Assembly (NCBI GenBank): GCA_949592205.1
Contig: CATIUR010000001.1
Span: 315,784,750-315,848,749 of the forward strand
Source of the DNA: Helichrysum umbraculigerum
Taxonomy: Eukaryota > Streptophyta > Magnoliopsida > Asterales > Asteraceae
Direction: 5' to 3'
Length of the DNA: 64,000 bases
Positions 59,863 through 64,000 of the stretch are shown in pieces. The position numbers and the translations under genes are program-made. The notes beneath the pieces were generated by a model, which was given only the letters and a program-made list of their open reading frames with translations, ran no database searches and was not told the origin of the DNA. Numbering within the stretch: position 1 is the first letter of the stretch; the number at the start of each line of letters is the position of its first letter.

Positions 59863-62176
59863 AGTTATCCCACACTTAGACGTTGCTTGTCCTCAAGCAA
59901 CACTCAGTTTTTGAAAACATTTTAAAACAATTTTTAGAGCGAGCTTCAACATTTTTAAGAGTTACCACTGTCAAATGCAAATAAGATAGTTTCAGAAATT
60001 TAGGGGAAGATAAGATGATCCTTCCTTAAACAAGAAAAGATTCTCTTAGGCATACATCCAAATCTCATGATCTTGGAGTACACATGACTAGGCGATCTCA
60101 CTAAAGGTGGTCACTCAATTCACTCAAAGTGTATCGGGTTTCCTATCAGTCTAGAACAAAAGAAATCGCTCAAATAGCCAGTCATGCAGCACTCATCGTC
60201 ATAGGCTTGGTCGAGAATCGGATCTCCACCACTTAGGTGAGGACGGTGCTAATTATCCTAAGACATTCATGAGGGTTGTAGTGTTTGATGAGGGGTAAAG
60301 GGTATGGATAGTGGTATTTTTGGGTTATAAGGGTTGCTTATCTTTAAAACAACTGAGATTATGAACAACTTTATTTCAGAACGGAGAGAGAGGTAGCTTT
60401 TGGTCTTCTATCAGAATCTTCTTGTGAGGATGATACTTCAAAGGACTTTAAGCTTTATTCTTGCGGAGCTATTTTTCTTTCTTTTCTTCTTTTTTTCTTC
60501 TTTTTATTTTCTTTTTCTGCTTTTGTATTTTTTTTTTCTATTTTTCTTTTCTTCTTCAGAATTTCTTTGCCAGAGAATTTCCAAGGATATTTTTCTTCTT
60601 TGATTCTTTCAGAAATCCCTTATCTTGAATGTTTCGAGTCTTTTCGCGGTGTCAATTTTTCACACCAAGGATTCTTCAATCTTTTTGAGAGCACGAAAGG
60701 GGTAGGATAAGACATTCTAAAAGATGTTCTTCATAACCTCAGAAATTCTAAGATAAGTTTGGGAGTATTTTGGGAAGTAGGGTTTATTGGGGGTTTTATG
60801 AAACGAAAGGTTTAGGCTCAACAGGGTTTACTAGGCGGATCATTGATACTAAAAATGAGTATCGGAAGGGTTTTGGGCTTGAAGAGATATGTGAAAAGGG
60901 GTTTAAATCCTAGGGAATGTCAAGGTCATCTAATTGCACCTATACCGCGTACGGTACACACCAATGTGGTCTTGAAGCGTATGTCAAGAGCAAGTTTAAT
61001 TCAGAGATGCATGCATCGGCACACACAAGAAATGATTAGTGAAGCATTAAAGATGAATGCTATTAGGCTCAAGATACCTCACTGCAAATAGGGTTGTATG
61101 TGCTTCGTCATGCTTCCATCAGATTATTATTTCTTGTTTAAGCAATTTCTACCTTATTTTCCCTAGACTCCGAAATATATTACTCACATCTGAAAATAGC
61201 TCCTCTCAAAAGATATTTCGGCTCAAAATTAGCAGAGTAAATCAATAGATTTAGCTCATACTTTTAATTTTCTAGAAAAATTTTTGAAAATTTTGAGGAA
61301 CATTTTCTGAGTTTACTATTTCGGACATTAAAAATCAAAGAAAACTAACCAAGGTATTCTATACCTGCTATCCCACACTTAGAGGAACATTGTCCCTAAT
61401 GTTCTCTTGAGTTGAGATTTACTGGAAGTAAAATCCCACACTTAGAGTTTGAACATTTAAGAAAATGTTTCTCAAGTGTTTGTTTTGGGTTGGAATCCCA
61501 CACTTAGTGATAAGCTTAGGATAGAGTATAGACTACTTTCACAAACTAACAAAGCAAATAATATACAGAATCATAAACAAAAGAGAGTAAAGGTTAAGAC
61601 ACTCCCCAGATAGCGAGCAACAAAGAAGCTGAGAATCTGAATTTGCTGAAAAGAGGTGTTGCCAAGATCTTTTTCTGCATTCATGAAGAGCGGCACAGCT
61701 TCAAGCGTCTTGCTATTTGGTTTCTTTTCCATCCTTCATTCCCTTTGTGAATCAATCTCGTAAGTGTGAACACGTTGGTCGTACCAGTTTACAAACTCAA
61801 GGTATTTGTAAATGAAAAGATAAATCACCGTCTCAGAACTTTGAAAAGATATTTTCTACTACAAATCATTTTTATAAAACATGTGTTTTTAAACGAGTTC
61901 GAGCATAATGCATAAAAGTAGTATGCAAGTACCTCAAATGCTCGAAACACATGAATTATCATTTTTCAAATTGATTTCCTTATTTCTGAGACGAGTGGTT
62001 TATTTGCAAATGAGTTGTAATATCAGAAAGTGTTTTGGTGACGACCAAGTGTGAAGGATAGTCAGAGATATATCTTCACTTATTGACACTGTTCTCTCTA
62101 CACGTCTTATTGCACGGGTTGCCTCCCGAGAAGCGCTTCTTTTAGAGTCGAGAGCTCGACTTTGCCTTCCTTCAGA
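59863..62176 (-). other. 3' non-coding region of element D with four polypurine-like motifs
   Basis: The minus strand has CTAAGTGTGGGAT next to the LTR (59866-59880) and again at 61369-61382, 61433-61445 and 61495-61506, the same pattern as in E. A pyrimidine-rich run fills 60465-60560. The plus strand at 62110-62145 has CGGGTTGCCTCCCGAGAAGCGC, the post-ORF motif. No other ORF is convincing. Confidence 0.8.
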
Positions 62177-63928
62177 CTAGTTGGTGCTGGAACCACCAGG
62201 ACCAGAAGCGCTCAGTAGTGGAATCCTGGGGTTGCGTGGGTATATCCTCAGAAAATGGCGAGCGATGATGTCGACGATGTTTGGAATCTCAGATGAAAGT
62301 ATGGGGAAGCTCTGCAGATGCTGCTCTGTAATCTTTTTTATGTGCAGCAGGTCCCAAGTAATCTCCTTTACTGTGCTGGAGATAATTCCGTGGGGATTTA
62401 CAAAAGAGAATCCATCAGCTTCAATCATCTCTCGTTCAGGATGGTATTGTCTGAGCGAGTCCATAAATCCAAAGAACTGCAGGTGTAAAGTCTCGTGATC
62501 TGCAATACTGGAGTTTACTCCAAGTTCTCGGATAGATTCATGAATACCCTGGATGAGACTGGTCTGGTAGTGGGAAAACGTGAGGTCGGAGTTCTTAAAG
62601 GTATTGTTCATCATGTCGTAAACCTCACGTAATCCGTAGTTGAATATTTGACTATGCTCTTCATCAGGTACTTCAGCGAAGATTTCCTTGATTCGATCAG
62701 CGAGGAAGTTCGCGATGTTAACCATCGAACCTTCAGGTATAGAAGAAGGGATGACACGCGTCCTTTCGTCAGAACTCTCGTACTCGAGATCTTCGGCAAT
62801 CTTGTGAGCGTGGTACTCGATGGTGCAGTCAATGTAGAACCGATGAGGAGAAGTCTCGTCGATATGATCATTCCTAGCCATAGAATCTAGAAGTCCCCTA
62901 AGATCATTCATCAACCGGATGTCTATGTCTGCGTCAGGATTCCCAGTAGCATTGTACATATTGCTGCGATAAGAATTTAAGAACTCGTGTTGCTCTGCAG
63001 AATATGGAAATGCGGATCTGAACAGCGTGTCATAGATCTTCCTGTACATGCGTCTCTGGTCTTCAAAGAACTCTAGCTCCTCAGGTGTTGGTCCAGCAGC
63101 GTGGTGCTCTCGTAGCAGCTGAGCAGCGAGGTCTTCGGCAAAGGCATTTAGGCGGTTGTGGAAAAATCTGTAGTATTGGGAATTCTCGGCTTGGTTGACT
63201 TCAGATTCGGCTATGATTTCCTCAATCAGGTTCCTTTGGTGTGGAGTGTAATTATTGGTGGAGTTAATGATAATGCTTGTCATCATAGGTATGTCGTTTT
63301 CGAATTCTTCAATAGCACTAATCATTTCCTCATGGTTGGAGATAGTCGGAATTTGAGGAGAAGCGGGAACAGTTGAAGATGCAAGAAGTCGGACAGACCG
63401 AATATCTATTGGAATATCAGTATAGATGATGTCATCATCATCACTCTCCTCAGCTGGAGTATCCCTAGCCTGGAAATCAAGGAACTCAACAGTATCGGAT
63501 GGTGGAAGGGAGTCATCAGTAATATGAGATATCGGCTGAGAGGAATCCATCTCGATGTCTTTTTCCTCCTGAGAATCAGAATTACGGCTAGATCCGGAGG
63601 TACTTCCCTTCTCGAACTGACTTCGAGGTGCAGATGTGTCAAAGGTTTGAATCCTTTGGGGAAGTCGGGATGCTTTATATGCTGCAATCTTTCTCAAGAG
63701 TTTGTCTCGAAGCTCCGGGTGCTGTGCGGATAAAGCTATAGTCTTCTCAATATTTAGCAGAGCGTCAACTCGGGGAGACACGAGAGGTTTGGTGGGATCA
63801 AAAGCTGATGCAGTGAGTTTCTCCATGGTGAGACCAAATTCTGCATCGTGAGAGTAATCAGTCGATGTATCTTCATCTGATTCATCTTGTGACAGAGGGA
63901 TGAAGTTCTCGAGGTTTTCGATCTGCAT
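62177..63928 (-). CDS. X ORF of element D: unrecognised 583-residue Athila-associated protein
   Basis: Open frame from ATG 63928 (an in-frame TAA lies about 12 codons upstream) to the stop at 62177. Residues 1-190 are acidic, Ser-rich and low in order (QDESDEDTSTD, ESDDDD). The rest is rich in helix-forming residues with three related segments at about 219-262, 301-352 and 443-496. Each shows an S-x-(3)-(Y/F)-(T/S)-x-x-Q pattern (NSTNNYTPHQ, RSAFPYSAEQ, KNSDLTFSHYQ) followed by a second helix. The last 130 residues match X of element E (for example LQFFGFMDSLRQ against LQFLAFVCSLWQ, and ARHFLRIYPR against VNHFMRIYPP). No signal peptide, membrane segment, zinc finger or catalytic motif is visible. 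It sits where Athila elements carry env-like ORFs but I do not recognise it as env or ORF-1. Confidence 0.8.
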   Translation of the reverse strand: MQIENLENFIPLSQDESDEDTSTDYSHDAEFGLTMEKLTASAFDPTKPLVSPRVDALLNIEKTIALSAQHPELRDKLLRKIAAYKASRLPQRIQTFDTSAPRSQFEKGSTSGSSRNSDSQEEKDIEMDSSQPISHITDDSLPPSDTVEFLDFQARDTPAEESDDDDIIYTDIPIDIRSVRLLASSTVPASPQIPTISNHEEMISAIEEFENDIPMMTSIIINSTNNYTPHQRNLIEEIIAESEVNQAENSQYYRFFHNRLNAFAEDLAAQLLREHHAAGPTPEELEFFEDQRRMYRKIYDTLFRSAFPYSAEQHEFLNSYRSNMYNATGNPDADIDIRLMNDLRGLLDSMARNDHIDETSPHRFYIDCTIEYHAHKIAEDLEYESSDERTRVIPSSIPEGSMVNIANFLADRIKEIFAEVPDEEHSQIFNYGLREVYDMMNNTFKNSDLTFSHYQTSLIQGIHESIRELGVNSSIADHETLHLQFFGFMDSLRQYHPEREMIEADGFSFVNPHGIISSTVKEITWDLLHIKKITEQHLQSFPILSSEIPNIVDIIARHFLRIYPRNPRIPLLSASGPGGSSTN

Positions 63929-64000
63929 GATCTCTGCTGTCGGTAAATATGAGTCAGGAAGGTATTAATGAGGTGGTGTGGACTGATATACTTCCTCGGG
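63929..64000 (-). other. Element D internal sequence upstream of the X ORF
   Basis: 72 bases with in-frame stops upstream of X. Too short to show whether pol or a protease precedes X here. Confidence 0.5.

Larger units (their letters stand above)
57246..64000 (-). mobile_element. Element D: Athila-like element with X ORF, runs off the right edge
   Basis: 3' LTR (59862 to 57246 on the minus strand), polypurine tract, 3' non-coding region, X ORF (63928-62177), then the edge. The LTR end aligns with that of E (GACGACC..GACC.GATCGGGC..) but the families are distinct. It inserted into the pre-gag ORF of B. Its gag, any pol, primer site and 5' LTR lie beyond the window. Confidence 0.87.

Overview
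The window looks like gene-free plant chromatin made almost entirely of nested LTR retrotransposons. I found no host gene, tRNA, rRNA or CRISPR array. The Ty3/gypsy polyproteins, initiator-tRNA-Met and tRNA-Asp-type primer sites, 1.5-3.6 kb LTRs and 5-bp target duplications point to a flowering plant. Polyprotein wording remembered from daisy-family elements (the VRWNS..RGPEFTWERED tail) suggests Asteraceae; this is a recollection, not a search result. Two lineages are present: Tekay/Del-like chromoviruses (Z, A, B, C) and Athila-like elements (0, D, E and a solo LTR).

Layout: 1-2633 is LTR sequence of element Z (- strand), inserted in the 3' LTR of Athila element 0 (2634-11963, -). 11964-12254 is a scrap of an Athila-type env-like ORF. 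From 12255 to the right edge everything lies inside element A (+), whose 5' LTR is 12255-13564 plus 31254-33434. Element C (13565-31248) sits in that LTR as an LTR-internal-LTR-internal-LTR array between one pair of GAATT duplications. A's leader carries a decayed pre-gag ORF (33607-34423) and is cut at 34702 by element B (-), a relative of A. B has its 3' LTR at 34703-38287, a decayed gag-pol at 38322-42965 and a leader broken by a solo Athila LTR (43256-46110, GTATG duplication), by element E (46497-56726, AGTCA duplication) and by element D (57246 to beyond the edge, -). The missing 5' end of B and the rest of A should lie to the right.

Most elements are dead: 0 and B carry several in-frame stops, mostly TGA, and B also has frameshifts. 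The two C copies are almost identical with open 1480-residue polyproteins, but copy 1 has lost an RT catalytic aspartate. E has a gag-protease frame that runs straight into a large unrecognised domain (X), with no RT, RNase H or integrase. D encodes a 583-residue relative of X.

Leads for new biology: (1) the X protein family, with an internal helical repeat, in two Athila families; (2) a pre-gag ORF with a hydrophobic C-terminal tail in A and B; (3) the three-LTR array C and the asymmetric element E; (4) family-specific GC-rich repeat arrays at a fixed place relative to the LTR promoter; (5) repeated polypurine-tract-like motifs between X and the 3' LTR.
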